Shown here: piece by piece, positions 41,058 through 49,743 of the stretch
Numbering within the stretch: the stretch's first letter is position 1
Layout: each line of letters opens with the position of its first letter
Assembly (NCBI RefSeq): GCF_021789315.1
Contig: NZ_CP084561.1
Span: forward strand, 4,030,001-4,094,000
Length of the DNA stretch: 64,000 nucleotides
DNA from: Arthrobacter sp. FW305-BF8
GTDB lineage: Bacteria; Actinomycetota; Actinomycetes; Actinomycetales; Micrococcaceae
Direction of reading: 5' to 3'
Made by a program: the position numbers and the translations under genes
The notes under the pieces: generated by a model
Seen by the model: the letters and a program-made list of their open reading frames with translations, nothing else
Told to the model about the DNA's origin: nothing
Database searches by the model: none

Positions 41058-43781
41058 CTACTTCTTCGCTGTGGCCTTCTTCGCCGGGGCCTTGCGCGTG
41101 GTGGTGCGCTTGACCGGGCCCTTGGCCCGCTTTTCGGCGAGGAGTTCGACGGCGCGTTCCCGGGTCAGTTCCTCCAGCGACGTGTCGCGGGGCACGGTGA
41201 TGTTGGTGATGCCGTCGGTGATGTACGGACCGAAGCGGCCCTCCTTCACCACGATGTTCTTCTCCGACACCGGGTCCGGACCGAACTCGGCCAGCGGCGG
41301 CACGGCCGCGCGGGCACCGCGCTGCTTGGGCTGGGAGTAGATCTCCAGTGCCTGCTCCAGCGTGATGGTGAAGATCTCCTCTTCCGAGCCGATGGACCGG
41401 GAGTCCGTGCCCTTCTTCAGGTACGGGCCGAAGCGGCCGTTCTGCACCGTGATCGGATTGCCCTCGGCGTCCTCGCCGAGCACCCGGGGAAGGCTCATGA
41501 GCTGCAGCGCCTCGTCCAGGGTGACAGCGTCCACGGTCATGGACTTGAACAGCGAGCCGGTGCGCGGTTTGGCCTTGACGGGCTTCTTCGGCGGCTTCGG
41601 CTTGCCGTTCTTGTAGTACTCCACGGGCTGGTTGGCCAGCTGTTCCTCGGTCATCTCCGGGATGATCTCGGTGACGTAGGCGCCGTACCTGCCGTTCTTG
41701 GCAACAACCGTGTGGCCGGTGTGGGGATCGGCGCCCAGGACCCGTTCCTCAGGGGCGGCCGTTTCCATGAGCTCCACTGCCTTCTGCGCAGTGAGCTCAT
41801 CCGGAGCGAGGTCTTCCGGCACGTTGGCGCGGGCGGACTCCACCACTTCGCCGGTCTTGGGGTCGACCGTGGGCAGCGAGCTCTCCAGGTACGGACCGAA
41901 CTTGCCGACGCGCAGCGTGATGCCGTCCGCGATGGGCACGGAGTTGATCTCGCGGGCGTCGATCTCGCCCAGGTTGTTCACGATGCTCAGCAGGCCGGGG
42001 TCGGCGTCTTCACCGTAGTAGAAGTGCTTGAGCCAGGCAGCACCGGCGGCCTGGCCGTTGGCGATCTTGTCCAGGTCGCCTTCCATGTCGGCCGTGAACT
42101 CGTAGTCCACATAGTCCGTGAAGTGCTGCTCAAGGAGCCGCACCACGGAGAACGCGATCCAGCTCGGCACCAGCGCCGAGCCCTGCTTCCGCACGTAGCC
42201 GCGGTCCTGGATGGTGGAGATGGTGGAGGCATACGTGGACGGGCGCCCGATGCCCTTCTTTTCCAGCTCGGCGGTCAGGGAAGCTTCCGTGTAGCGCGGC
42301 GGCGGCGAGGTCTCGTGGCCGACGGCGATGATCTCCGAGGCGGTCAGGCCGTCACCCTTGGCGACGTTCGGAAGGCGGCGGGCCTCGTCGGAGTCGTCGT
42401 CGCCGCGGCTTTCGTCCTTGCCCTCTTCATAGGCGGCCAGGAAGCCGGGGAACGTGATCACCGTACCGGAGGCGGAGAACTCGGCGTCGCGGCCGTCGGC
42501 GGCCACTGCGCCCAGCCGGATGGTGGCGGTGGATCCCTTGGCGTCACCCATCTGGGAGGCGACGGTGCGCTTCCAGATCAGCTCATACAGGCGGAATTCG
42601 TCGCCGCTGAGCTGCTTGGCCACCTGGGCCGGAGTGCGGAACGAGTCGCCGGCGGGACGGATGGCCTCGTGGGCCTCCTGCGCGTTGGCGGCCTTGCTGG
42701 TGTAAACGCGGGGCGACTGCGGAACGTACTCGGGACCGTACAGCTCGGCAGCCTGCCGGCGCGCGGCCGTGACGGCCTCGTCGCTCAGCGCCGAGGAGTC
42801 CGTACGCATATAGGTGATGTAGCCGTTCTCATACAGCCGCTGGGCGATCTGCATGGTGCTCTTGGACGAGAACCGCAGCTTGCGGCCGGCCTCCTGCTGC
42901 AGCGTCGAGGTGGTGAAAGGCGCGGCGGGGCGGCGCGTGTACGGCTTGGTGTCCACCGAGCGGACCCGGAAGTCGGCGTCCTGCAGGGCGGCGGCCAGCG
43001 AGGTGGCGAGTTCCTCGTTGAGGTGCGCAACATTGCGCGAGGTGAGTTCGCCGTCGTCGTTGAAGTCCCGGCCGGTGGCCACCTTGGCACCGTCAACGGC
43101 GGCGAGTTTCGCTTTGAAGGAGCCGGCGTCGGCACCGAACTGCCCGGTCAGGTCCCAGTAGGACGCGGACCTGAAGGCCATGCGCTCGCGTTCGCGGTCC
43201 ACCACCATGCGCGTGACCACGGACTGCACGCGGCCGGCGGACAGTCCGCGCGCCACCTTGCGCCACAGCACCGGGGAGATCTCGTAGCCGTAGAGGCGGT
43301 CAAGGATGCGGCGGGTTTCCTGCGCATCAACCAATGCGGCGTCGACGTCGCGGAGGTTGTCCATGGCGCGGTGGATGGCTTCCTTGGTGATTTCACCGAA
43401 GGTCATCCGGTACACGGGAACCTTGGGCTTCAGGACCTCCAGGAGGTGCCACGCGATGGCTTCGCCCTCGCGGTCCCCATCGGTTGCGAGATAGAGCGCG
43501 TCGGCGTCTTTGAGCTGGGCCTTGAGCTCGGCCACCTTTTTCTTCTTGTCCGGGGACACCACGTAGTAGGGCTTGAAGTCGTTTTCGACGTCGACGGCGA
43601 ACTTGCCCAAGGAGGTTTTCTTCAGGTCCGCGGGGAGCTCGGACGGCTGCGGCAGGTCGCGGATGTGACCGATGGAGGCCTCAACGATGAAGCCCTCGCC
43701 CAGGTACTTGGCGATGGTCTTGCTCTTGGCCGGAGACTCCACGATCACGAGTTTCTTGCCGGTTTTGGCCTTGCTTGGCAC
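41058..43781 (-). CDS. topA: DNA topoisomerase I
   Basis: A 907-residue type IA topoisomerase that relaxes negative supercoils. Toprim domain KLVIVESPAKSKTIAKYLG with LATDGDREGEAIAWHL (acidic metal ligands), the cleavage domain with catalytic Tyr324 in YITYMRTDSS, and four C-terminal repeat modules of the actinobacterial type (LGKYGPYLES-like, for example FGRFGPYLKKGTD and EGRFGPYITDG) instead of zinc fingers, ending in a Lys/Ala-rich basic tail. The GTG start has AGGAG five bases upstream. Size matches mycobacterial TopA. Confidence 0.96.
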   Translation of the reverse strand: MPSKAKTGKKLVIVESPAKSKTIAKYLGEGFIVEASIGHIRDLPQPSELPADLKKTSLGKFAVDVENDFKPYYVVSPDKKKKVAELKAQLKDADALYLATDGDREGEAIAWHLLEVLKPKVPVYRMTFGEITKEAIHRAMDNLRDVDAALVDAQETRRILDRLYGYEISPVLWRKVARGLSAGRVQSVVTRMVVDRERERMAFRSASYWDLTGQFGADAGSFKAKLAAVDGAKVATGRDFNDDGELTSRNVAHLNEELATSLAAALQDADFRVRSVDTKPYTRRPAAPFTTSTLQQEAGRKLRFSSKSTMQIAQRLYENGYITYMRTDSSALSDEAVTAARRQAAELYGPEYVPQSPRVYTSKAANAQEAHEAIRPAGDSFRTPAQVAKQLSGDEFRLYELIWKRTVASQMGDAKGSTATIRLGAVAADGRDAEFSASGTVITFPGFLAAYEEGKDESRGDDDSDEARRLPNVAKGDGLTASEIIAVGHETSPPPRYTEASLTAELEKKGIGRPSTYASTISTIQDRGYVRKQGSALVPSWIAFSVVRLLEQHFTDYVDYEFTADMEGDLDKIANGQAAGAAWLKHFYYGEDADPGLLSIVNNLGEIDAREINSVPIADGITLRVGKFGPYLESSLPTVDPKTGEVVESARANVPEDLAPDELTAQKAVELMETAAPEERVLGADPHTGHTVVAKNGRYGAYVTEIIPEMTEEQLANQPVEYYKNGKPKPPKKPVKAKPRTGSLFKSMTVDAVTLDEALQLMSLPRVLGEDAEGNPITVQNGRFGPYLKKGTDSRSIGSEEEIFTITLEQALEIYSQPKQRGARAAVPPLAEFGPDPVSEKNIVVKEGRFGPYITDGITNITVPRDTSLEELTRERAVELLAEKRAKGPVKRTTTRKAPAKKATAKK

Positions 43782-43955
43782 AGTGCTCCTACAGAAAAAG
43801 GTTGCTCGGGCAGATCAGCCCATACTGGCCTAGTTCACCATATTTTGCAGAATTCTGCGCTGTCACGTGGAAAACGGTGGCCCCCGTCACGGCCGCCGCA
43901 GCCTGCCGCCCGGTCGGGTCCCCGCGGGCCGGCACACGCCCGTCCGCCGCGCCCG

Positions 43956-44624
43956 TCAGGTGCTGCCCTGGCCGCCGGAGGCACCCGGCAGGGGACGGTC
44001 GTCCGGAATCATCGACCACATGGTGGCGATCCGCTCGGCGCCCGGCGGAATGCAGTTAGGATCCTCCAGCTCGTAGTCCCGGAGCAGCTCAAAGACCCTT
44101 TCCGTCAGTTCACTGCACTGCTCGGCGGTCAGATAGAGAAGGTTGTTGGCGAGCAGCACGGCCGACGCCGGCTCGGCGGACTCGCCGCGTTTGCGCTGTT
44201 CGTCACGGGCCCGGGCATAGGAACTGGCGCGGCGCCGGAATGCGTCCAGTTCGAGGTCGATCACCGCGAAGTCCGGACCGGCCACCGCCCCGCCGGAGTT
44301 GATCGCAAAGTCCGTGCCCGCCGCCTTCCACCGGCGTTCGCGGGCGTCCGCAGACGCCTCGGCCGGGACCACGATGCCCCACTTCTGCAGTGCCCGCAGG
44401 TGGTAGCTCATCGCGCTGGGGGTGAGCCCGGTCTGCTGGGCAAGTTCCGTGGCGGTGCGGCTGGACTGGGTGGAGTACAGCTCGGAGATGACCTCCAGGC
44501 GGGCGGCATGGGCCAAGGCGCGGATCGCCTTGGGGTCGGTGATTTCCACCTTCTTTTCCGGCCGGTTCCTGCGGCGCGGCGCGGCTTCCGGCGCCGGTCC
44601 CGGGGACGGCGTGTCAGTACTCAC
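43956..44624 (-). CDS. ArsR-like winged-helix regulator
   Basis: A 222-residue protein. Residues about 28-100 form the DNA-binding domain: DPKAIRALAHAARLEVISEL and ELAQQTGLTPSAMSYHLRAL. The C-terminal half (about 120-205) is helical and charged, with no recognised ligand domain. The first 25 residues are Pro/Arg-rich. GTG start at 44624. It diverges from the small gene at 44811; the region between holds GTTTACGCATGTAAGC and AAGCATGCTT palindromic pieces that may be its operator. Confidence 0.82.
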   Translation of the reverse strand: MSTDTPSPGPAPEAAPRRRNRPEKKVEITDPKAIRALAHAARLEVISELYSTQSSRTATELAQQTGLTPSAMSYHLRALQKWGIVVPAEASADARERRWKAAGTDFAINSGGAVAGPDFAVIDLELDAFRRRASSYARARDEQRKRGESAEPASAVLLANNLLYLTAEQCSELTERVFELLRDYELEDPNCIPPGAERIATMWSMIPDDRPLPGASGGQGST

Positions 44625-44810
44625 TTCATCAGTTTACGCAGCACCAGGAAGTTCTGAAAGAAATGCTTGATATCCACGGTCCATGGCCGGCCCGGCTTGC
44701 CCCGGAAATACTAAGCATGCTTTGCTTACATGCGTAAACAGACCTCCCGGAAGCAGTTCGCGGCGGGGCCGCCGACGTTGGCAGCCCCGTGAGAAGCCCA
44801 AAGGATGACA

Positions 44811-45122
44811 ATGATTACCCTCAACGAAGACGCTTTGCTGGCTGCAGCCCGGCCCGCCGGAGAACCGACAGGCGCCAGCCTGGACGCGGGCGCGGCCACC
44901 GACAGCCTGCCGGCGGCAACCGGCATCCCGCGGCACTGCCGGCGGTCCATGAAGCGTCTGGATCAGGAATTCTCCCTGGAAATGGCGATCAGGGTGGAAG
45001 GCCAGCGCCTCATCCGCTCCATGAAGGCCGTGGGCACCGCCGACGCCGTGACCTACCGGTGCATGTGCGGCTTCACCATTGACGTCCCTGCTCCCGGGAT
45101 GGGCCGCGCCCTGATTAACTGA
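44811..45122 (+). CDS. hypothetical protein, 103 residues
   Basis: Not recognised. ATG 44811 has AAAGG six bases upstream; an ATG six bases earlier is possible. The first 45 residues are Ala/Gly-rich and variable-looking; the second half (RLDQEFSLEMAIRVEGQRLI and TYRCMCGFTIDVPAPG) looks like a folded core with a Cys-x-Cys pair that might bind metal. Divergent from an ArsR-like regulator, which suggests regulated expression. A 66-bp palindrome follows the stop codon. Confidence 0.6.
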   Translation: MITLNEDALLAAARPAGEPTGASLDAGAATDSLPAATGIPRHCRRSMKRLDQEFSLEMAIRVEGQRLIRSMKAVGTADAVTYRCMCGFTIDVPAPGMGRALIN

Positions 45123-45154
45123 CAGCGCCTCCACGCTCCCAGCGCGAAGAGTCC

Positions 45155-45220
45155 AGCGCGAACGGACAGTTGCGGCCCCGGATCCGGTGGGATCCGGGGC
45201 CGTAGCTGTCCGTTCGCGCT
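45155..45220. repeat. 66-bp palindromic element, family A copy 2
   Basis: Arms of 31 bases starting AGCGCGAACGGACAGTTGCG, mirrored at 45190-45220, with two differences. Both differences are G-U pairs in plus-strand RNA, so the RNA hairpin is fully paired. It lies between the convergent small gene and the methyltransferase gene. An extra AGCGCGAAGAG just before it (45141-45151) is a partial third arm. Confidence 0.85.
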
Positions 45221-45233
45221 ATGGGGGCCGGCG

Positions 45234-46853
45234 TCAGTCCGGAGGTGCGGGCAGCAGGAATCCGTCCCCAACCAGATTGGCCACTTCGGCGAGCAGACCA
45301 GCCCGGAAGGTCTCGCCGTCGAACCCTTCCGCTCCGCCCAGCAGCGCTTCAAGGGCGCCGATAATCTGCCCGGCGGTCAGGTCGCCGTCGCACGCGGAGA
45401 CAAAGCCCGCCAGCTCCGTGCTCAGCAGGTTGGTGCGGCGCAGGCCGGCTCCCTGGCGCAGCAGGATGACGCCAGGGTGTTCCGCGCCGGGGCGCTGGTG
45501 GCGCTCCTCGGTGACGTCCTCGGCCACAAGAAGGTGGGCCGCGGACACGTCGTGCTCCGCCAGCCAGTCGGCCCGTTCCACCGCTGCCGCCAGGTGGGGG
45601 CCGACGGGCTGTTCAATCGGATAGGTGATCTCCTCGAACCGGCGGATCCGCCGTTCACCGGCCGGCCGGCGCAGGAAGACCATGCCGAAGCCGATCCCGC
45701 CGACATTCCGCGACGCGAAGTCCGCCAGGTACGCGGCGTAGGCCTCCTGGTAGTGCCGGCGGTCCCGGGTTTCGGAGGCGTCCTGCAGCCAGGTCTCGGC
45801 GTACTGCTCCGGCCCCACCTGTTCGCGCTGGATGAACCAGGCGTCCGTGTCCGGACCGGCCCAGCTTTGCGGCCGCTCATCCCATGCCGAGCCGTCCGGG
45901 ATTTCCCAGTTACCCAAAAGCTGGGCCGTTCCGCCCGGGGCGAGCACCTCGGGCAGGGAGCGGACGAGCGACGCGACGATGTCGTCCCCCGGCAGGCCGC
46001 CGTCGCGGTAGGTGAACTGGTCCGCCGCGGCCTCCCCCGCAGTGCGCGGCGTGATGACGAAGGGCGGATTGGACACCACGAGGTCAAAGACCTCGCCGGC
46101 AACAGGCTCGAGGAGCGATCCGATCCGCAGGCTCACCCGCTCCTCCGGCCGTGCCGGATCAATGGCCAGGGCTTCTGCGTTGAGCAGGAGGTTGAAGCGC
46201 GTGAATGCGAGGGCGCGCTCCGAGATGTCAGTGGTCGTGACGTGGCCGCTGTGCTGCAGGAGATGGAAGGTCTGGATGCCGCAGCCGGTGCCCAGGTCCA
46301 GTGCTCTATCGGCAGGGCGGCGGATGGTGGTCTGGACAAGGGTGGTGGATGCCTGCCCGATGCCCAGGACGTGGTCGTGCCGGAGGACGCCGGGCCGCTG
46401 GTGCGCGGCGAGGTCGCTGGCCACCCAGATTTCGACGCCGCCGTTCCCGCCTGACTCCCAGCCGTACGGCCGCAGGTCCGCTTCGGCGGCCACCTCGGTC
46501 CCGGTGGTTTTCGCCAGGCCAAGAGCCACCAGGCCTTCGGCGCGCGTCCGCGGCAGCGCGGCGTCGAGCACCTCCGCTTCCTGCGGAACGGCCAGAAGCC
46601 AGAAACGCACGACGGCGGCCAGCGCCGCGGTGGCCGGCTCGCCGTCGGCTGCTGCTTCAGTCGCGATCAGTGCCGGGATGAGCTGGTCCCGGTTCAGGGC
46701 CGCGTACGCCGAGTCCCCCAGCAGATCCGCCACACCCTCGAGGGTGTAGCCCACTGCGCGGAGGTCCGAGGCCAGCGCCTGCAGGAGATCGGGCAGGTCG
46801 CTTCGCGGTGCGTCGGGGGTGTTGCCGGTGGTGAAGTGCATTGGTTCGGTCAC
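45234..46853 (-). CDS. SAM-dependent methyltransferase with NPPF motif
   Basis: A 539-residue protein. An all-helical N-terminal domain (about 15-95) precedes a class I methyltransferase core (about 140-330): RALDLGTGCGIQTFHL binds SAM, and VVSNPPFVITP is the (N/D)PP(F/Y) motif of enzymes that methylate planar amide or amine nitrogens, such as PrmC/RlmG/TrmN6-type proteins. A C-terminal domain of about 150 residues ends in a helical module. Substrate (protein, rRNA or tRNA) is not evident. This three-part architecture is common in Actinobacteria. Confidence 0.85.
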   Translation of the reverse strand: MTEPMHFTTGNTPDAPRSDLPDLLQALASDLRAVGYTLEGVADLLGDSAYAALNRDQLIPALIATEAAADGEPATAALAAVVRFWLLAVPQEAEVLDAALPRTRAEGLVALGLAKTTGTEVAAEADLRPYGWESGGNGGVEIWVASDLAAHQRPGVLRHDHVLGIGQASTTLVQTTIRRPADRALDLGTGCGIQTFHLLQHSGHVTTTDISERALAFTRFNLLLNAEALAIDPARPEERVSLRIGSLLEPVAGEVFDLVVSNPPFVITPRTAGEAAADQFTYRDGGLPGDDIVASLVRSLPEVLAPGGTAQLLGNWEIPDGSAWDERPQSWAGPDTDAWFIQREQVGPEQYAETWLQDASETRDRRHYQEAYAAYLADFASRNVGGIGFGMVFLRRPAGERRIRRFEEITYPIEQPVGPHLAAAVERADWLAEHDVSAAHLLVAEDVTEERHQRPGAEHPGVILLRQGAGLRRTNLLSTELAGFVSACDGDLTAGQIIGALEALLGGAEGFDGETFRAGLLAEVANLVGDGFLLPAPPD

Positions 46854-47003
46854 CGGCCAAGTCTATTTCCCGGCCATGGCTGTGTGCCGGTCATGCCCTT
46901 CCGGCTCCGCCGGGCGCAGCGGTCCGAGGACCCTGGCACGGCGCGTGGTGCCGCGTATTGTCCCCGCCTGACTATTGTCGGCGCCTGAAGCTACAGTTGG
47001 GCC

Positions 47004-47591
47004 ATGCTCGGAACCCAGGCAGTGGCGGCCGATCCCGATTGGCTGCGATACGCGGCGGCATTCGCACCACTGCTGGCCGCCGTCATTGCCGGCTGGATCG
47101 CCTGGCGCACGCTCGCCCAGCGCCGCGAGGCGGACCGGCGGGACCAGTGGTGGAAGCGCACCCAGTGGGCCATCGGCCTTGCGATGGACCGGGATTTCAG
47201 CAGGGCCATCGTGGGCCTCGTCGCACTGAAGCACCTAGCGGCCAGCGATCTGTGCACCGACGAGGACTACGAGATGCTGGACAAGATCGGCGGCGCCAAG
47301 ATCGATGCCCTAACCCTGTCCGGCGAGAGCGCCAGGCGCGAGGCCGCGAAACCCCCACCCGCGGAACCGCAGCGGCCCGAACCGCCCCCGCACCACGAGA
47401 CTGCAGTGCCGACCGGCTCGGGGCATCGCACGGTCATCCCCGTGACCCTGGAGTCCCGGGGCGAACGGGTAATGGTGACCTCTGGGGGCATGGCCAAAGT
47501 CCTGACCGAGGCAGACAGACTTGTCTCTTTTGTGGCCTTGCAGCGGAGCGGGAGGAGAGGACCGGAATCCGGCGGCACCGCAAACCGGTAA
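47004..47591 (+). CDS. small membrane protein of unknown function
   Basis: 195 residues. One membrane helix at about 16-36 (YAAAFAPLLAAVIAGWIAW), then a basic stretch and a soluble part (RDQWWKRTQWAIGLAMDRDF) followed by a Pro-rich linker around residues 115-140. Resembles the many actinobacterial proteins with one N-terminal helix and a short cytoplasmic domain, but I recognise no family. It stands ten bases before the lipoprotein gene, so they may be co-transcribed. Confidence 0.65.
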   Translation: MLGTQAVAADPDWLRYAAAFAPLLAAVIAGWIAWRTLAQRREADRRDQWWKRTQWAIGLAMDRDFSRAIVGLVALKHLAASDLCTDEDYEMLDKIGGAKIDALTLSGESARREAAKPPPAEPQRPEPPPHHETAVPTGSGHRTVIPVTLESRGERVMVTSGGMAKVLTEADRLVSFVALQRSGRRGPESGGTANR

Positions 47592-47601
47592 GTTTGAAGT
47601 C

Positions 47602-48045
47602 ATGCCTGACCGTTCTCCTCTGATTTCCAGTGCCCTGGGCGGGGCGGCCGCCTCCGCCGTCATACTGCTGGCAACTGTTGCCTGCTCCCCCGTGGTGTCG
47701 ATCGAAAATGCCGATGTTCCGCAGTGGCGGGCCACCGCCCTGCCCTCCGACGGCGAGGCAGTGCTGGAGGACTCCGGCAAGATCCTCAACCGGGACCGGA
47801 TCATCCAGACGGCGGCCAGCGTCCCGGCGGGCGAGTACACACTGACCATTACCTGCGACGGCGGCGGGAAGGCGTTCTTCGCGGTGACGCTCGCGGGCAA
47901 GGAGCTGGCGGAAGCCGGAGCGGCCTGCAACGGCAGCAGAGAAACCGCGGATATCAGGGTACCGAAGGCCGGGCGGATGGAAATCAGCGCCTCCAGCGTG
48001 GACGCCCCGCTCCTGTACGCCTACCATCTGGTTCCAGCGCGCTAA
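47602..48045 (+). CDS. putative lipoprotein, paralogue 1
   Basis: 147 residues with a signal peptide and lipobox LLATVACSP (Cys near residue 28), so exported and membrane-anchored. The mature part contains VPAGEYTLTITCDGGGKAFF and a second Cys about 30 residues on, probably a disulfide pair in a beta-sandwich. The next gene encodes a related lipoprotein with the same pattern. ATG 47602 chosen because the signal peptide begins there. Function unknown. Confidence 0.7.
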   Translation: MPDRSPLISSALGGAAASAVILLATVACSPVVSIENADVPQWRATALPSDGEAVLEDSGKILNRDRIIQTAASVPAGEYTLTITCDGGGKAFFAVTLAGKELAEAGAACNGSRETADIRVPKAGRMEISASSVDAPLLYAYHLVPAR

Positions 48046-48164
48046 TCCGGGCCGCAATCGGCAGCGGGCCGCACGGACCCGCCGCTCCGGGACAGCCCGG
48101 CATAATTTGCTCCGCCGAGGATTGCCATCTGTACCGGCGCCTCCGGCAGGCCTAAAGTCGGGGT

Positions 48165-48725
48165 ATGCCCACGGTGCGGATGGCCCCCGCGCATCGTTTC
48201 CCGGGGCGGGCGCAACGCACGCTTTGGCTGCGGGCGCCGGCAGCCGCCGTCGTGCTTTTCTTTGTGCTGGTTGCCACCGTCCTGGGCGGCTGTGAATACA
48301 GCTATGATGACGGCCGCGGCGAACTTCCAGAGGCCCCTGTGGTGACCGATCCCGTGTTGCCCCGGGATCCGCTGGAGAACGTGCCGGTGTCGGGCGAGGA
48401 GCTCAGCGAGTGGGCGAAGGAAGTCATGCCTGACGCCGAGGGACAGGTTTTCAAGACGAACTACGGCAGCGTTGAGAGGGGACACAGCAAGACGGAATCC
48501 ACCGGCCAGCTGCCGAGCGGCACGTACTCCCTCACCCTCGCCTGCCGGAGCAAGCGGCGGGTCTCATTCACTGTCCGCGACTCCGAGTTCGCCCTGGTTG
48601 ACCTGAGCCTCCGTTGCGGCTCGTCCCGCGTCAATGTGGTGCACCTGTCCAAGGACTCCGTGCTTCGGGTGACGGTGGAGGTGCGATCGGACGCCAATTT
48701 CGCCTACCGGATCAGCCGGATCTGA
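48165..48725 (+). CDS. putative lipoprotein, paralogue 2
   Basis: 186 residues; a long basic N-region, a hydrophobic helix and lipobox VLGGC (Cys at about 43). The C-terminal half (LPSGTYSLTLACRSKRRVSF, then a second Cys, then ANFAYRISRI) lines up with the C-terminal half of the previous gene product (PxGxYxLTxxC and a terminal AY), so the two arose by tandem duplication. An acidic Pro-rich spacer of about 45 residues follows the lipobox. Function unknown. Confidence 0.7.
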   Translation: MPTVRMAPAHRFPGRAQRTLWLRAPAAAVVLFFVLVATVLGGCEYSYDDGRGELPEAPVVTDPVLPRDPLENVPVSGEELSEWAKEVMPDAEGQVFKTNYGSVERGHSKTESTGQLPSGTYSLTLACRSKRRVSFTVRDSEFALVDLSLRCGSSRVNVVHLSKDSVLRVTVEVRSDANFAYRISRI

Positions 48726-48752
48726 TGCAACGGCTTTAGCCGTCCCGGCAGT

Positions 48753-49646
48753 TCAGGCGGCGCAGCCGTCCGGGCAGCGCAGCGTCTCGGGGTTGGCCGC
48801 GCACGCGGCGCAGTAAAGGGTGAGCGTGCGGCAGCTCGGGTTCGAGCAGTTCTCGAACTTGCTCGTGGGCGTCTGGCACCGGACGCACTCGCCGATGGTC
48901 TTGGCATCCTCACTGAATTCGAGGTGCATGCGTTTGTCGAAGACGTACAAGGAGCCTTCCCAGAGGCCCTGGTCCTTGAACTTTTCACCGTAGCGCACGA
49001 TGCCGCCGTCCAGCTGGTACACCTCTTTAAAGCCGCGGTTCACCATGAGGCTGGACAGCACCTCGCAGCGGATGCCTCCGGTGCAGTACGTGACGACGGG
49101 CTGGTCCTTGAGATGGTCGTACTTGCCGGAGTCGAGCTCGGTGATGAAGTCGTGGGTGGTGGCGACGTCAGGGACAACGGCGTCCTTGAACTTGCCGATC
49201 TGTGCTTCAAAGGCGTTGCGGCCGTCAAAGAACACGACGTCCTGGCCGCTGGCCTTCCTCGCGTCGACGAGTTCGTGGAGTTCCTCGGGCAGCAGATGCG
49301 TCCCGCCTCCCACGACGCCGTTATCGTCCACCTTCAGTTCGCCGGGCGCACCGAACGAGACGATTTCATCGCGGACCTTGACGCTCAGGCGGGGGAAGTC
49401 CTCCGCACCGCCGTCGGACCACTTGACGTCGATACCGTGGAAGCCCCGGTATTCACGGGTGGTTTTCACGTACTGCTTGACGGCCCCGATCTCCCCGCCG
49501 ACGGTGGCGTTGATGCCGTCCTTGGAGATGAGGATCCGTCCGGTCAGGCCGAGCTTTTCGCACAGGGCACGCTGCCAGAGCCGAACAGCGTCCGGGTCTG
49601 CGAGGGGAGTAAAGCCGTAAAAGAGTACGATTCGGTTCAAAGCCAC
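48753..49646 (-). CDS. trhO: tRNA uridine(34) hydroxylase, rhodanese-like
   Basis: A 297-residue TrhO (YceA) protein, which uses oxygen to make 5-hydroxyuridine at tRNA position 34. N-terminal ferredoxin-like part ([20 protein letters not shown]), a rhodanese domain (about 120-220) with the active Cys in [16 protein letters not shown], and a C-terminal Cys-rich region ([28 protein letters not shown]) that could hold zinc. The GTG at 49646 begins the conserved [12 protein letters not shown]; the frame extends to 49709 but overlaps tRNA-like sequence. Confidence 0.88.
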   Translation of the reverse strand: MALNRIVLFYGFTPLADPDAVRLWQRALCEKLGLTGRILISKDGINATVGGEIGAVKQYVKTTREYRGFHGIDVKWSDGGAEDFPRLSVKVRDEIVSFGAPGELKVDDNGVVGGGTHLLPEELHELVDARKASGQDVVFFDGRNAFEAQIGKFKDAVVPDVATTHDFITELDSGKYDHLKDQPVVTYCTGGIRCEVLSSLMVNRGFKEVYQLDGGIVRYGEKFKDQGLWEGSLYVFDKRMHLEFSEDAKTIGECVRCQTPTSKFENCSNPSCRTLTLYCAACAANPETLRCPDGCAA

Positions 49647-49743
49647 GTATTTAAGGGTACTTGGTGGCCGCCGGGGACGGATTCGGACCGGGGAAGAGCG
49701 TCCTATCACAATTGCATAAGCAAGCGCCCAAGCCCTGTTGCTT

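Noticed and set aside
41025..44657. 1210-codon open frame on the plus strand
   Set aside because: It is the antisense shadow of topA and neighbours, created by GC-rich codon bias; composition is not protein-like and topA is certain.
49655..49705. tRNA-like 3' end (minus strand, CGGTCCGAATCCG then GGCGGCCACCA) overlapping the upstream extension of trhO
   Set aside because: The T-arm pairs only partly and no D-arm, anticodon arm or 5' acceptor strand is found within 90 bases, so it is at most a decayed fragment.
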